Assembly: GCF_007859315.1 (NCBI RefSeq)
Contig: NZ_VOHA01000004.1
Span: 1-64,000, forward strand
DNA length: 64,000 bases
Direction of reading: 5' to 3'
From: Reyranella sp. CPCC 100927
GTDB taxonomy: Bacteria > Pseudomonadota > Alphaproteobacteria > Reyranellales > Reyranellaceae
Shown here: piece by piece, positions 16,672-25,822 of the stretch
How the letters are laid out: every line of letters starts with the position of its first letter
Numbering within the stretch: the first letter of the stretch is position 1
The notes under the pieces: model-generated
The model's database searches: none
What the model was told of the DNA's origin: nothing
The model's input: the letters and a program-made list of their open reading frames with translations, nothing else
Made by a program: the position numbers and the translations under genes

Positions 16672-17196
16672 ATGCGCAAGACACCAGCGACAGACGCCTA
16701 CTGGCAGGCATTTGCCGCTGCCGCCGGCTTGGACGCGCGCGCCGACTACGACGTCGCGGCTTTTGGTGACGGTCCGGCGCTGGCCGACCAATTGCTGGCG
16801 TTGGTGCTGTCGGGCGTCAAGCGGGCCACGGCGTCTTTGCTGCGCGACGTCACTGTCGGGGGTGAACCGACGCCGAGAGTGGGCGGACACGTGGTCGTGC
16901 TCGACGGCGCGGGCGTGCCGCGCTGTATCTGGCGCACGACTGACGTGACGGTCAAACGGCTGATCGAGGTCGACGCGGCCTTTGCCTGGGACGAGGGCGA
17001 GGGCGATCGCACGCGTGCCGACTGGCTTGACGGCCACCGCCGCTACTTCGCCCGACAAGCCGAGCGCGAGGGATTCGTGTTCGACGACGATATCCAGACC
17101 GTGTTCGAGCGCTTCACCATCGTCTGGCCGCCTGACGTTGCTGACGACGAGTCGCGACGCTCGCCACCTGCGGCACCGGGCAACGGTTGCAATTGA
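16672..17196 (+). CDS. ASCH domain protein
   Basis: A 174-residue cytoplasmic protein with the ASCH fold (PUA-like, probable RNA or nucleotide binding). Recognisable segments are LVLSGVKRATASLL near residue 45, GGHVVVLDGAGVPRCIWRTTDV and AFAWDEGEGDRTRADWLDGHRRYF. ASCH proteins of this subgroup have been linked to RNA binding and to nucleoside hydrolysis (YqfB-like), but no role is certain here. The ATG at 16672 is chosen because upstream sequence in this frame lies inside the HupE-like gene. It is 20 bp downstream of that gene and may be read through from its operon. Confidence 0.8.
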   Translation: MRKTPATDAYWQAFAAAAGLDARADYDVAAFGDGPALADQLLALVLSGVKRATASLLRDVTVGGEPTPRVGGHVVVLDGAGVPRCIWRTTDVTVKRLIEVDAAFAWDEGEGDRTRADWLDGHRRYFARQAEREGFVFDDDIQTVFERFTIVWPPDVADDESRRSPPAAPGNGCN

Positions 17197-17279
17197 AGGC
17201 CTGCCCTCACGGGAATATTGTTGTGGGCAATGCCAAGAATCGGACCCGGCGCTCGCGGCGGGGACAGGGGGAGAAGACG

Positions 17280-18581
17280 ATGAACGTGATGCGCGCTTTT
17301 GCTGTAGCGGCCGTTGTTGGCCTTGTCGCCGCGACGCCGACCGCACCGCGCGCCCAGGGTTTGCCGCTGGCCAAAGCGCCCGAGGAAGTGGGCCTGTCGG
17401 GTGAGCGGCTGAAGCGATTGTCGTCGACAATGAAAATGGGTGTCGACAAGGGCGAGATCCCGGGCGCGGTGGTGCTGGTCGGCCGCAATGGCAAGGTCGC
17501 TTATCTCGAGGCATTCGGTTTTCGTGATCGCGAGGCCAAGGCGCCGATGAAAACCGACGCGATCTTCCGCATCGCCTCGATGACCAAGCCGATCGTGTCA
17601 CTGGCCATCATGATCCTGGCCGAAGAGGGCAGGCTGTCGATCGGCCATCCGGTATCGCGCTACCTGCCGGCGTTCAAGGATCTGCAAGTCGGCATCGAGA
17701 AGCGTAACAGCGACGGCAGTGTCGAGGTGGTGCGCCAGCCGATGCTCCGTGAAATGACGGTGCAGGACCTGCTGCGTCACACATCGGGCCTCACCTATGG
17801 TGCTGCCGGCCGCGGACCGTTGAAGCAGGCCTATCTCGACGCCAAGCTCATGGATCCTGGGCAGACCAACGAGCAGATGGTGGCCAAGCTGGCGACCTTG
17901 GCGCTGGTGCACCAGCCCGGCACTGTGTGGGAGTACGGCATGTCGACCGACGTGCTGGGCCGCATCGTCGAGGTTGTCGGCGGCATGCCGCTGGACCGTT
18001 TCATTGCCGAGCGCATCACCAAGCCGCTGAAGCTGGCCGATACCGGCTTTGCCGCCGAGGCGGGCCGGCAGGACCGCGCGGCCTTGCCGCAGAAGGACCC
18101 GACGTCCGGCCAGGTGCCGTCGATCCCGGCCGTCACCGCCGATCTCACCTGGAAGTCGGGTGGTGGCGGCATGGTCTCGACCGCGGCGGACTACGCCCGC
18201 TTCTGCCAGTTCTGGCTCAATGGCGGACAGCTTGACGGCGTGCGCCTGGTATCGCGCAAGACGGTCGAACTGATGACGGCGGATCATCTGCCGCCCGGTG
18301 CCAAGGTCGGCGCCGACATGTGGCCCGCCTTCCAGGCCTTGCTGCCGAGTCCCGACATGGGGCAGGGCTTCGGACTGGGTTTCGCGGTGCGTACCGATGT
18401 CGGCCGCAATCCGTTGCACGGCTCGGTGGGCGACTATTATTGGGGCGGTGCCTACGGCACCTATTTCTGGATCGATCCGAAAGAGAAGCTGTTCGCCATC
18501 CTGATGATGCAGGCGCCGGCGCAACGTCTGCCGTATCGCTACCTGATGCGTGAACTGGTGTACCAGGCCGTGATGAACTGA
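17280..18581 (+). CDS. Exported serine hydrolase, beta-lactamase family
   Basis: A 433-residue penicillin-binding-protein-like hydrolase (class C beta-lactamase / EstB type). The N-terminus MRAFAVAAVVGLVAATPTAPRAQ is a signal peptide. The active-site SxxK is SMTK (in RIASMTKPIVS). The Tyr motif lies in GTVWEYGMSTDVLG, where YGM replaces the usual YxN or YxS. The substrate may be an ester rather than a beta-lactam. The start follows GGGGGAGAAG. The gene is monocistronic in appearance, with 83 bp to the gene upstream. Confidence 0.9.
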   Translation: MNVMRAFAVAAVVGLVAATPTAPRAQGLPLAKAPEEVGLSGERLKRLSSTMKMGVDKGEIPGAVVLVGRNGKVAYLEAFGFRDREAKAPMKTDAIFRIASMTKPIVSLAIMILAEEGRLSIGHPVSRYLPAFKDLQVGIEKRNSDGSVEVVRQPMLREMTVQDLLRHTSGLTYGAAGRGPLKQAYLDAKLMDPGQTNEQMVAKLATLALVHQPGTVWEYGMSTDVLGRIVEVVGGMPLDRFIAERITKPLKLADTGFAAEAGRQDRAALPQKDPTSGQVPSIPAVTADLTWKSGGGGMVSTAADYARFCQFWLNGGQLDGVRLVSRKTVELMTADHLPPGAKVGADMWPAFQALLPSPDMGQGFGLGFAVRTDVGRNPLHGSVGDYYWGGAYGTYFWIDPKEKLFAILMMQAPAQRLPYRYLMRELVYQAVMN

Positions 18582-18652
18582 CACATACGGAACAGGCACG
18601 CCGGACCACAGCAGGGCACCGCTTCCGTCGTCTGCAACGTCCGGAAACCGCC

Positions 18653-18907
18653 ATGCATGCCGCACCTGAAACACTCGATCTGTTGGATAACCTGTTAGTG
18701 CAAATTCGTGCCCGCCCGTGGCTCACCGAACGCAAGCGCGGCATCTTTTATCGGAAGTCGACAGGCTGGCTGCATTTTCACGGCAAGCCCGGCGACGTCC
18801 ACGCCGACCTGAAGGTCGGGCGCGACTGGGTCCGTTATCCTGCCAACAACCCCATTGAATGGCGTCGTCTGCTGGCAGCGCTTGATCGTACGGCACGGGC
18901 GGTTTGA
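18653..18907 (+). CDS. Small conserved-type protein of unknown function
   Basis: An 84-residue soluble, basic protein with ERKRGIFYRKSTGWLHFHGKPGD and HADLKVGRDWVRYPANN, the look of a small beta-rich fold. No signal peptide or membrane segment is seen. Codon use matches its neighbours and the frame is open through to a TGA at 18905. The ribosome-binding site is weak (GTCCGGAAAC). No family name is certain. Confidence 0.6.
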   Translation: MHAAPETLDLLDNLLVQIRARPWLTERKRGIFYRKSTGWLHFHGKPGDVHADLKVGRDWVRYPANNPIEWRRLLAALDRTARAV

Positions 18908-19523
18908 TCGGGGTGCGCGTCGCATCGTCGCGCGGCCAAATTGCCTGTCGTACTCCCGGTTGCATGGGATATGACGCTGCAGCCGCGCTGGTGAGTTTCT
19001 CTCATCTACACCCATAGAAATTTTTTCATTGTGACGGCCTTGCGGCAGAGCCGTGGCATGATTATGTGAACGGTGTTATCTGAGCGGTGAACACTCAGAT
19101 GTTCATGGTGGTGGAGGAAGCATGTCTCGTCCTCATGCTGTCTCGGCAGCAGGAATGACGCGTGGCTTCCCGTATTTGCCTACGTCGGGGATATTTCAGA
19201 CTGTCACGGGCGAGTCGGACGATGCAGTCTGTTGCAGATTTGCAGAACTGCAGCAGCGGGTCGGCGAACACCGGTGCCAGCCTGTCTTTGTCACGGCGCA
19301 GACCAAGTGCTGCCAATGAACTACCGCCGAGGTCATCGTGCAGTTCGATCACCGTCTGCGCGTCAATGGGCTCACATTGTCGGAGTGTGCGATTGCCACA
19401 CAACGTCAATAAAGCGGTAACAACCATAGTGTAGCGACGATTGCAGGGAGTTCACTTTAGGATTCCTCGCATCGTTTCCTAACGGCGCGTTCGCGCCGGT
19501 CTGTATCGTTTGGGGGCAGCAGC
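18908..19523. other. 616-bp intergenic region ahead of porin gene
   Basis: This gap is noticeably less GC-rich than the rest of the window and holds the porin promoter and leader. A small open frame at 19122-19319 follows GGTGGAGGAAGC but has atypical composition and no recognisable feature. The last 25 bases before the porin ATG contain the likely ribosome-binding purine run GGGGGCAGCAGC. A long leader or small RNA is possible. No intrinsic terminator or tRNA is seen. Confidence 0.5.
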
Positions 19524-20744
19524 ATGAAAAGAGCATTGTTAGGATCGACAGCGTTGGTTGCGGGTAGCTTGCTTGCTGCTCCAGCGATGGCGGCCGATCC
19601 GATCAAGCTAGAACTGCGCGGGTATTTCCAGGCTTTCATCACTCTCGGTCACATTGACCGTGATGTCTCCGGCACCACCGGCCAGAGCTATCGCCCGGAA
19701 ACGTTCCGGTACGAGGGTGAGATCTGGTTCACGGGCTCAACCAAGCTCGACAATGGCACGACCATCGGCGTGCGCATTGAGCTGGAAGGCTGGTCGAACG
19801 GCGGCGGCAGCACGTCGACCAATGACCAGATGGACGAAGAGTATCTCTTCGCATTCGGTGACTGGGGTCGTGTCGAGTTCGGCGGCACCAACGACGCATC
19901 GTATAAGATGGTGTACGCAGCGCCGTCAGCGCTGACCGGCTGGGGCTTCCAGGACCCCAACATGAGTCACCGCGGCTCCGGCTTCTCGTCGTCCAACAAC
20001 GCCGGCCGAGCCGCCACGGTGACGCCCGGCATGAGTGCGGCGATGGGCCAGAGCTCGGGTGACGCCAACAAGCTCTCGTACTTCACACCGCGCTTCGCCG
20101 GTCTGCAGGTCGGCGTGTCGTACACACCGAGCTTCTCGAGAACGGCTTCCGTGGCAACCTGCGCCTCCAACACCGGCGGCGGCAACTTCTCGAATTGCCC
20201 GAAGAACCTGAACGCGTACCACAACGGGCTTGATGTCGGCGTCAACTACCTCAACAAGTTCGGCGATGTCAGCTTGGCGCTGTACGGCGGCTACTTCACC
20301 GCGGGCTTCGATCGCGGCGAAGCCGGTGTCAACGGCAACGCCAATCCGTCGGTCAACGGCCGGTGGAAGAGCTGGGCCGGCGGCGCGCAGGTCGGCTTCG
20401 CGGGCTTCACCATCGGCGGTGGTGTCGGCCAGGACAACAACGGTCTGCGAGGCAACAACCGGACCCGTTGGTATGCTGCCAGCGTCATGTACGAAACCGG
20501 CCCCTGGCAGGTGTCGGCCGGCTGGTGGGGCGGTCGCAACGACGAGAAGTCGGTGACGTCGCTCACGGCGCAGAACCGCGCCGGCCGGGACAAGATCGAC
20601 ATGTTCGAAGTGGGCGGCAACTACGCATTGTCGCCGGGCATCAAGCTGGTCGGTGGCGTCAGCTACGTGATGGGTTCGGGTCAGTCCAAGAGCGAGAAGG
20701 CTGACTCCTGGGCCGTCATCATGGGTACCGTGCTGACGTTCTGA
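19524..20744 (+). CDS. Outer-membrane porin
   Basis: A 406-residue beta-barrel porin. The signal peptide is MKRALLGSTALVAGSLLAAPAMA. The mature protein starts DPIKLELRGYFQAF, a typical first strand of alphaproteobacterial porins. It continues with amphipathic strands and Gly/Asn-rich loops (GGTNDASYKMVY, GLQVGVSYTPSF, YALSPGIKLVGGVSYVMGSG) and ends in a strand with terminal Phe (VIMGTVLTF), the usual signal for barrel assembly. It lets small hydrophilic solutes pass the outer membrane. The long AT-richer leader and a following hairpin suggest a strongly expressed single gene. Confidence 0.95.
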   Translation: MKRALLGSTALVAGSLLAAPAMAADPIKLELRGYFQAFITLGHIDRDVSGTTGQSYRPETFRYEGEIWFTGSTKLDNGTTIGVRIELEGWSNGGGSTSTNDQMDEEYLFAFGDWGRVEFGGTNDASYKMVYAAPSALTGWGFQDPNMSHRGSGFSSSNNAGRAATVTPGMSAAMGQSSGDANKLSYFTPRFAGLQVGVSYTPSFSRTASVATCASNTGGGNFSNCPKNLNAYHNGLDVGVNYLNKFGDVSLALYGGYFTAGFDRGEAGVNGNANPSVNGRWKSWAGGAQVGFAGFTIGGGVGQDNNGLRGNNRTRWYAASVMYETGPWQVSAGWWGGRNDEKSVTSLTAQNRAGRDKIDMFEVGGNYALSPGIKLVGGVSYVMGSGQSKSEKADSWAVIMGTVLTF

Positions 20745-20774
20745 TCTGCACTGGCAGGTCGACATAAAATCCCG

Positions 20775-20806
20775 CCCGCTCGATAGCGATCCTACTGTCG
20801 AGCGGG
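20775..20806 (+). terminator. Hairpin after porin gene
   Basis: CCCGCTCGA (20775-20783) pairs with TCGAGCGGG (20798-20806), the stem being extended by a weak TAG/CTG pairing. It begins 30 bases after the porin stop. There is no T-run, so it may be a Rho-independent terminator of weak type or an mRNA-stabilising hairpin. Confidence 0.6.
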
Positions 20807-21042
20807 GGGAAACAGGCAGAATTTCGTCCGAGTGGCGAACCCGTTGAGCCGGGGGCTTGCTATTCCGGGCGGAACGAAGAACCTGTTGAGCTGAAGATTG
20901 CACGGAGCCATGGCGCGTGTGCCCAGTGTGCTCTGGTTCCGTGCGGTTGGAGCGCTCGACAGGTTCTTCACGCGTGCGCGTGTTGCATCGCGCATGTCAG
21001 TGCGGGACGATGCGCCGACGCGAACGTCATCCGGTGCCTTCC

Positions 21043-21318
21043 ATGGACAAGACTTCAGCACAGCAGGCCGGTCGCGGCCTGACCCGGCCACGGCAACCGA
21101 TGCCGGCGGCCGTCAGGGCGGCTCTGGAGCAGGCCGGTCTGGTCGACACCTATCGCAACCGGCCGCCCTATCAGCGCAATGACTATCTCATGTGGATCAA
21201 CAAGGCGAAGCTCGATGCGACGCGGCGGAAGCGGCTGACGCAGATGCTGGACGAGCTGAAGGCGGGCGACGTCTATATGGGCATGGCCTGGCGCGCGGCG
21301 AGCCGCGGCCGCCACTAA
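21043..21318 (+). CDS. Small protein with YdeI-like C-terminal motif
   Basis: A 91-residue soluble protein. Its C-terminal half, RNDYLMWINKAKLDATRRKR then LTQMLDELKAGDVYMGM, matches the pattern found at the end of YdeI/OmpD-associated proteins (R-x-Y-x-x-W-I ... R-x-x-R ... M-L-D-E-L-x-x-G). Only that short tail domain is present. ATG 21043 is preferred because upstream in-frame sequence is Arg/Cys-rich and unlike protein. Function is unknown; a role in cell-envelope stress has been suggested for the longer relatives. It converges with the TonB receptor gene. Confidence 0.72.
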   Translation: MDKTSAQQAGRGLTRPRQPMPAAVRAALEQAGLVDTYRNRPPYQRNDYLMWINKAKLDATRRKRLTQMLDELKAGDVYMGMAWRAASRGRH

Positions 21319-21340
21319 GCGACGCGGCTGCCGGCGGTTT

Positions 21341-23794
21341 TCACCAACGATAGCTGAGTGTCGCCCCAACCGTGCGGGGATCGCCGTAGCGACAGCCGTC
21401 GGCACCGGCACAGGTCATGTATTTCTTGTCGAACAGGTTGCGCGCATTGATCGCGAGCGACACCCCATCGAGCCGGGGACCGAGGGCGCCAAGGTCGTAG
21501 CTCACCAGCGCATCGATCAACGTACGGCCAGGCACGTTGTTGGGATAACCGGCGATATTGGCGGCGCTGACGTAGCGCACGCCGGCACCGACCTTCAGGC
21601 CCTTGAGGCCAAGATCGTCGAGCGTGTAGTCCGCCCACAGCGAAAAAGTGTGGGGCGACACGAGGTCAGGCGCGTGCCCGCGCATGTTCGGCTCGTTGGA
21701 CTTGATGATGCGGGCGTCGGTGTAGCTGTAGGCGGCGATCAGGTTGACGTTGCCGAGCTTTGCCCGCGCCTCGAGTTCGACACCGCGTGAGCGCACCTTG
21801 CCGGTCTGCACGAGGAAGGTCGGGTCGGCGGGATCGACTGTCGTCACGTTGGTCTGGGTAAGGTCATAGACCGCGCCACTGAGCAGAAGCGTGCTGCCCG
21901 GCGGCTGGTAGCGCACGCCGATTTCATACTGCAGGCCCTTGGTGGGCTTGAAGGCGTCGCCGTTGCGGGTCGTGCCCAGCGTCGGTGCGAAGGACTGGCT
22001 GACGCTGGCATAGGGGGCGATACCGGAGTCGAACAGGTAGACCAGGCCGGCGCGGCCGGTAACGGCCTGATCCTTCTGGCGCGTCGTGTTGCGCGTCAGG
22101 TAGCTCTTCGACTCGCTGTCGTTCCAATCGAAGCGACCACCCAACAGCAGGATCCATCGATCGAAAACCTTGATCTGGTCCTGCACGTAAAAGCCCACCT
22201 GCAGGCTCGTGTTGTCCGAACCGCGGTCCTGGTTGAAGTTCACGACCGGAGGCGTGCGGCCATAGACGGGGTTGTTCACGTTGTTGAGCGGCGCCACCGT
22301 GCCGCGATAACGATGCGAATTGTAAGTGCGGCGATAGACGTCGATACCCGACAGCAAGGTGTGGTGCAGCGGGCCGGTGGAGAAGGTCGATTCCAGTGAC
22401 GTATCGGTCGTCAGTCCGGTCGATTTCTCGCGCCGGTCGCTGACCGAGCGGGTCAGACTGCCGTCGGCGCGCAGCGCGCCGTACATCAGGTAGTCCCAGC
22501 GGGCATCGGCATGGAAATAGCGGGCGCTGTGGCGCAGCTTGAAGGTGTCGTTGAACCGGTGCTCGAACAGGTAGCCGGCCGTATAGACATCGCTCTCGTA
22601 GCGGTCGTAGCCAGGCTCGCCGATGAAGAGATCGCGCGGGACACGGCCATTGCGCAGATCGGCGTACGGCATGGGCGGCGCGAACTTGGTGCGTACCTGC
22701 TGCAGGCTCGCCAGCACCGTCAGCGACGTCGATTCCGAAGGCTTGAACGTCAGCGCCGGGGCGATGAAGCGCTTGTCGTCAGGGACGTGGCGCACCCAGT
22801 TGTCGGCATCGCGCCACAGTCCCGTCAGACGATAGGACCATTTACCGTCGCTGCCGATCGGCCCACCGAAATCGGCCGAGACCTGCTTGCGGTCGTAACT
22901 GCCGTACTCGACGTTGACTTCATGCAGGGGCGTTGCGGTCGGTCGCTTGCTGATGGCGTTGACGACGCCACCGGGGCCGAGCTGGCCGTAGAGCGTGGAC
23001 GAGGCGCCGCGCAGCACTTCAATGCGATCCAGGCCATAGGGCTCGATGGCGCCGTCATAGACGTTGGACTGCAGCTTCATGCCGTCGAGCAGGATGCCGA
23101 AATTGCCGGTGGCGACATTGAAGCCGCGGATCATGAGGTCGTCAGCCATGCGGCTGAAGGCCGGCGACTGGGTCGAGACACCGGGGACATAGGCCAGCGC
23201 GTCGGCGACCGATGCCGGCTTGGTGGTGCGCAGCTGGTCTCGCGTGACGACGGAGAGCGACTGCGGCGTTTCGATCAGCGGCGTGTCGGTCTTGGTACCC
23301 GACGTTCCCTGGCGCGCGACATAGCCTTGCCCGCCACCACCCGTGCCGCGCGAGCCATCGACGGTGACGGGCGCCAGCGTCGTGGTGCCGTCGGCCGAAC
23401 CGGTTTGCGGCCCTGCCTGCAGGGTTACGGTCGTCGGGTTGGTGAAGCGATAGGAAAGGCCGGTGCCGGCCAGCAGGCGGCGCAGCGCCTCCACCGGGGT
23501 GAACGAGCCGGCGACACCAGGCGACGTCAGATCGCGCGCGATAGCGGCACCATAGAAGACCTGCAGGCCGGTGGTGGTGGAGAACTGCACCAGGGCCGAC
23601 GTCAGAGGCTGCGCCGCGATGTCGAAACGGTGTACGCCGGGCTGCTGTGCGGATGGGGCGCCGCCGTCCTGTTGCGCCTGGGCGTCGGGAGACCCCATGG
23701 AAACGGCCAATGCCACCACCAGCGCGCCCACCACGAGCGGCGTTCGCCGCGATGATGCCGCGGACTGTTGCCGTCCACCTGGTCCTTTGCGCAT
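21341..23794 (-). CDS. TonB-dependent siderophore receptor with STN domain
   Basis: An outer-membrane receptor of 817 residues (ferripyoverdine/ferrichrome type). The order is signal peptide (LVVGALVVALAVSMGSPDAQA), STN signalling domain (HRFDIAAQPLTSALVQFSTT...), plug (TPLIETPQSLSVVTRDQLRT, DGMKLQSNVYDGAIEPYGLD) and a beta-barrel that ends LGATLSYRW with terminal Trp. The STN domain implies signalling to the FecR and sigma factor encoded upstream. ATG 23794 is preferred over 23872: it puts the signal peptide near the N-terminus and leaves the candidate iron box at 23821-23850 outside the coding region. Confidence 0.95.
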   Translation of the reverse strand: MRKGPGGRQQSAASSRRTPLVVGALVVALAVSMGSPDAQAQQDGGAPSAQQPGVHRFDIAAQPLTSALVQFSTTTGLQVFYGAAIARDLTSPGVAGSFTPVEALRRLLAGTGLSYRFTNPTTVTLQAGPQTGSADGTTTLAPVTVDGSRGTGGGGQGYVARQGTSGTKTDTPLIETPQSLSVVTRDQLRTTKPASVADALAYVPGVSTQSPAFSRMADDLMIRGFNVATGNFGILLDGMKLQSNVYDGAIEPYGLDRIEVLRGASSTLYGQLGPGGVVNAISKRPTATPLHEVNVEYGSYDRKQVSADFGGPIGSDGKWSYRLTGLWRDADNWVRHVPDDKRFIAPALTFKPSESTSLTVLASLQQVRTKFAPPMPYADLRNGRVPRDLFIGEPGYDRYESDVYTAGYLFEHRFNDTFKLRHSARYFHADARWDYLMYGALRADGSLTRSVSDRREKSTGLTTDTSLESTFSTGPLHHTLLSGIDVYRRTYNSHRYRGTVAPLNNVNNPVYGRTPPVVNFNQDRGSDNTSLQVGFYVQDQIKVFDRWILLLGGRFDWNDSESKSYLTRNTTRQKDQAVTGRAGLVYLFDSGIAPYASVSQSFAPTLGTTRNGDAFKPTKGLQYEIGVRYQPPGSTLLLSGAVYDLTQTNVTTVDPADPTFLVQTGKVRSRGVELEARAKLGNVNLIAAYSYTDARIIKSNEPNMRGHAPDLVSPHTFSLWADYTLDDLGLKGLKVGAGVRYVSAANIAGYPNNVPGRTLIDALVSYDLGALGPRLDGVSLAINARNLFDKKYMTCAGADGCRYGDPRTVGATLSYRW

Positions 23795-23820
23795 GGTCTG
23801 CCGCCCCTGTTCATATGCGA

Positions 23821-23850
23821 TTGCGACGCATTTGCGTCCTATTGCTAATA
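23821..23850 (-). promoter_or_regulatory. Candidate iron-responsive box of TonB receptor gene
   Basis: Read on the minus strand, this is AGCAATAGGACGCAAATGCG, which aligns with the block ahead of the DUF3649 gene (GCAAATCACTCGCAATTGCG). Repeated GCAA and ATTGC half-sites of this type occur in Fur, Irr or RirA boxes of alphaproteobacteria. It ends 27 bp ahead of ATG 23794. The regulator is inferred, not shown. Confidence 0.4.
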
Positions 23851-23918
23851 CGAAGGACCGGTACGTCGACAATTAGCCTGCGAGGGAAATTTTTCGCGCC
23901 GGCAGGTGGGAGCGATCA

Positions 23919-24896
23919 TCATTGCGGCCGGATGAGCACCAGCAGGTCCGTGGCTCGGGTCACCCGCACGGGCAGGGTATCGGCGATGGTGGCGAGCGCC
24001 GCATCGGTCTGCCGGGTGTGGAAGACGCCGCTGACGGGGATGCGGCCGACTCGCGCATCGGTGATCACGATACGGCCGCTGCGATAGCGCTCGAGATCGG
24101 CCACCACATCGCGCAGCGGCGCCTCCCGAAAGATCAGGCGATCCTGGCGCCAGGCCTGTACATCGGCCGGCACGGCCCGCCGGATGGCATCGACCCGCTG
24201 GCCTTCGTAGCGCACCTGCTGGCCTTGACCCACGGTAACCGCCGGTTGCCCCTCCAGAGCGACGGCGACGGCATGCTCGATGACCGACACGATGACCACA
24301 TCGGCCTGCCGCTTGATGTTGAAAGCTGTGCCCAGCGCGCGCGTCACGCCCTGACCTGCTTCCACCGTAAAGGGGCGACCGGCGTCAGCGGTCACCTGGA
24401 AGAAAGCCTCGCCCGCGTGGAGGACCAGGCGCCTCGTCTGGGCATCGAAGGCCAGCGACAAGGCGGTGTTGCTGCCGAGCTCCACGGAGGAGCCGTCGGG
24501 CAGCGCCACCGTGCGCCGCTCCGCCGTGTGCGTCCGGTAGTCGGCGAGCAGCCCCGGCGTCATGACCGCATAACCGCCGCCCGCCAGGACGAGGGCCGCC
24601 GCCGCCACGCCCTGCATCCAGGCCCGCCGCGTGCGGGCGGTCGATCGGCGCGGCGGCAATACCTCGACGCGCATGTCCTCGGCGACATCCGGCAGCCGGC
24701 GGCGCAGCAGCGGCGTGAGGTCGTCGAGCCTTGCCCATAGGCGCTGGGTCCGTTGCCACGCGATCGGATGAGCCGGATCCTCGGCCAGCCAGCGCGCAAA
24801 GGCGGCACGGTCGGCCTCGGTGGCATCGGTATCCCGCAGCCGGACGAACCAGTGCCGTGCCGCGGTCATTGCCGTGTCAGGTTGTTCGCTCGTCAT
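23919..24896 (-). CDS. FecR-family anti-sigma regulator
   Basis: A 325-residue inner-membrane protein. The N-terminal cytoplasmic domain binds the sigma factor (AARHWFVRLRDTDATEADRA, then FARWLAEDPAHPIAWQ). One membrane segment follows (MQGVAAAALVLAGGGYAVM). The periplasmic FecR domain starts at RTVALPDGSSVELGSNTAL and has GEAFFQVTADAGRPFTVEAG and VRALGTAFNI-type segments. The C-terminal DUF4974-like region is PLRDVVADLERYRSGRIVITD. It transmits the receptor signal to the sigma factor at 24968. It lies 71 bp downstream of that gene and 124 bp upstream of the receptor start. Confidence 0.95.
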   Translation of the reverse strand: MTSEQPDTAMTAARHWFVRLRDTDATEADRAAFARWLAEDPAHPIAWQRTQRLWARLDDLTPLLRRRLPDVAEDMRVEVLPPRRSTARTRRAWMQGVAAAALVLAGGGYAVMTPGLLADYRTHTAERRTVALPDGSSVELGSNTALSLAFDAQTRRLVLHAGEAFFQVTADAGRPFTVEAGQGVTRALGTAFNIKRQADVVIVSVIEHAVAVALEGQPAVTVGQGQQVRYEGQRVDAIRRAVPADVQAWRQDRLIFREAPLRDVVADLERYRSGRIVITDARVGRIPVSGVFHTRQTDAALATIADTLPVRVTRATDLLVLIRPQ

Positions 24897-24967
24897 GCCG
24901 CCGCTGTCGCTGTACTACCCATGCGTACGCCCTTCCTCTGTTGAACGATCGAGGCGGCAGGGCAGCA

Positions 24968-25498
24968 TTAGGCGTCGTCGCTTGGCGCCAGATGCGCATC
25001 GAGGGCGGCGAGCGCGTTGACCATGTGAACCATGACCGTGTTGCGCGAGATGCCAAGACGAACGGCTACCTCGGCGTAGGAGAGTTCATGGACCTTGGTC
25101 AACAGGAACACCTGGCGGCAGCGCGGCGGCAGCTGGTCGACGGCACGCAGCAGGCGCGCCATTTCGCTGCGATGAAGGGCGACGATCTCGGGCGACGGTG
25201 CCGGATCGGCGACGGCGTCGAGCACCGGTGCCGGTGCCTCGATCTCGACGCCGCGATGGGCGTGGCGCTGATGATCGATCGCGAGATTGGCGGCGATCCG
25301 GAACAGATAGCTGCGCGGGTTGTCGGCCGCGGTCGTACCGACGGTGCTCGCCGTGGCGACGCGGACCCAGGTCTCCTGGGTGAGGTCTTCGGCCAGGGTG
25401 GCACTGCCCAACCGGCGCGTCAGGAAGCGGGTCAGCGCCGCGCGATGCTCGGCGAAGATCGCCAGGAGCCGGTCACGCAAATCCGACATCACCGGCAT
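24968..25498 (-). CDS. ECF sigma factor, FecI type
   Basis: A 176-residue sigma factor of the iron-starvation group. Region 2 is LTQETWVRVATAS...NPRSYLFRIAANLAIDHQRH, and region 4 is LPPRCRQVFLLTKVHELSYAEVAVRLGISRNTVMVHMVNAL, a helix-turn-helix for the -35 element. It should direct RNA polymerase to the receptor promoter once FecR is activated. The start follows the DUF3325 stop directly; MSDLRDRL at 25489 is an alternative start. The arrangement sigma, FecR, receptor is the standard one. Confidence 0.95.
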   Translation of the reverse strand: MPVMSDLRDRLLAIFAEHRAALTRFLTRRLGSATLAEDLTQETWVRVATASTVGTTAADNPRSYLFRIAANLAIDHQRHAHRGVEIEAPAPVLDAVADPAPSPEIVALHRSEMARLLRAVDQLPPRCRQVFLLTKVHELSYAEVAVRLGISRNTVMVHMVNALAALDAHLAPSDDA

Positions 25499-25822
25499 TC
25501 AGCGCAGGCAGGCATAGGCCCAGCCTGCCAGGCCGAGGGCCGTGCCGGCGACGGCAGCTCCCAGCAGTGCACGCGGCCGGTAGACCAGCACCAGCACCAC
25601 CAGGGCCGCCGCGGCGGCGATGATGCCTGTCCATTCGACCAGCCCGAACCGCCAGTTGTCGCTCACCAGCGCCGCCGCCAGCGATAGTGCCAGCAGAAGC
25701 CAGCCGGCAGGGCGGCGCACACCATGCCGGCGCATCGCGGCCTGCCGCACGTGGCGATCCATCGACAGGCTCAACAGGGCCAGTCCCGAGAATGCCAGCG
25801 GCAACGTGGCGATTGCGGTCAT
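25499..25822 (-). CDS. DUF3325-like membrane protein
   Basis: A 107-residue protein with three or four membrane segments (ATLPLAFSGLALLSLSM, GWLLLALSLAAALVSD, WTGIIAAAAALVVLVLVY, GAAVAGTALGLAGWAYA). DUF3325 proteins often sit beside PepSY-domain and DUF3649 genes in siderophore-receptor clusters, as here. ATG 25822 overlaps the stop of the PepSY gene by four bases (ATGA), which indicates translational coupling. It is probably an accessory of the PepSY reductase complex; the activity is unknown. Confidence 0.82.
   Translation of the reverse strand: MTAIATLPLAFSGLALLSLSMDRHVRQAAMRRHGVRRPAGWLLLALSLAAALVSDNWRFGLVEWTGIIAAAAALVVLVLVYRPRALLGAAVAGTALGLAGWAYACLR

Noticed and set aside
19122-19319. 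Small open frame with a good ribosome site ahead of the porin gene
   Set aside because: The 65-residue product has no recognisable feature, atypical composition and no context. It is noted within the intergenic entry but not called as a gene.
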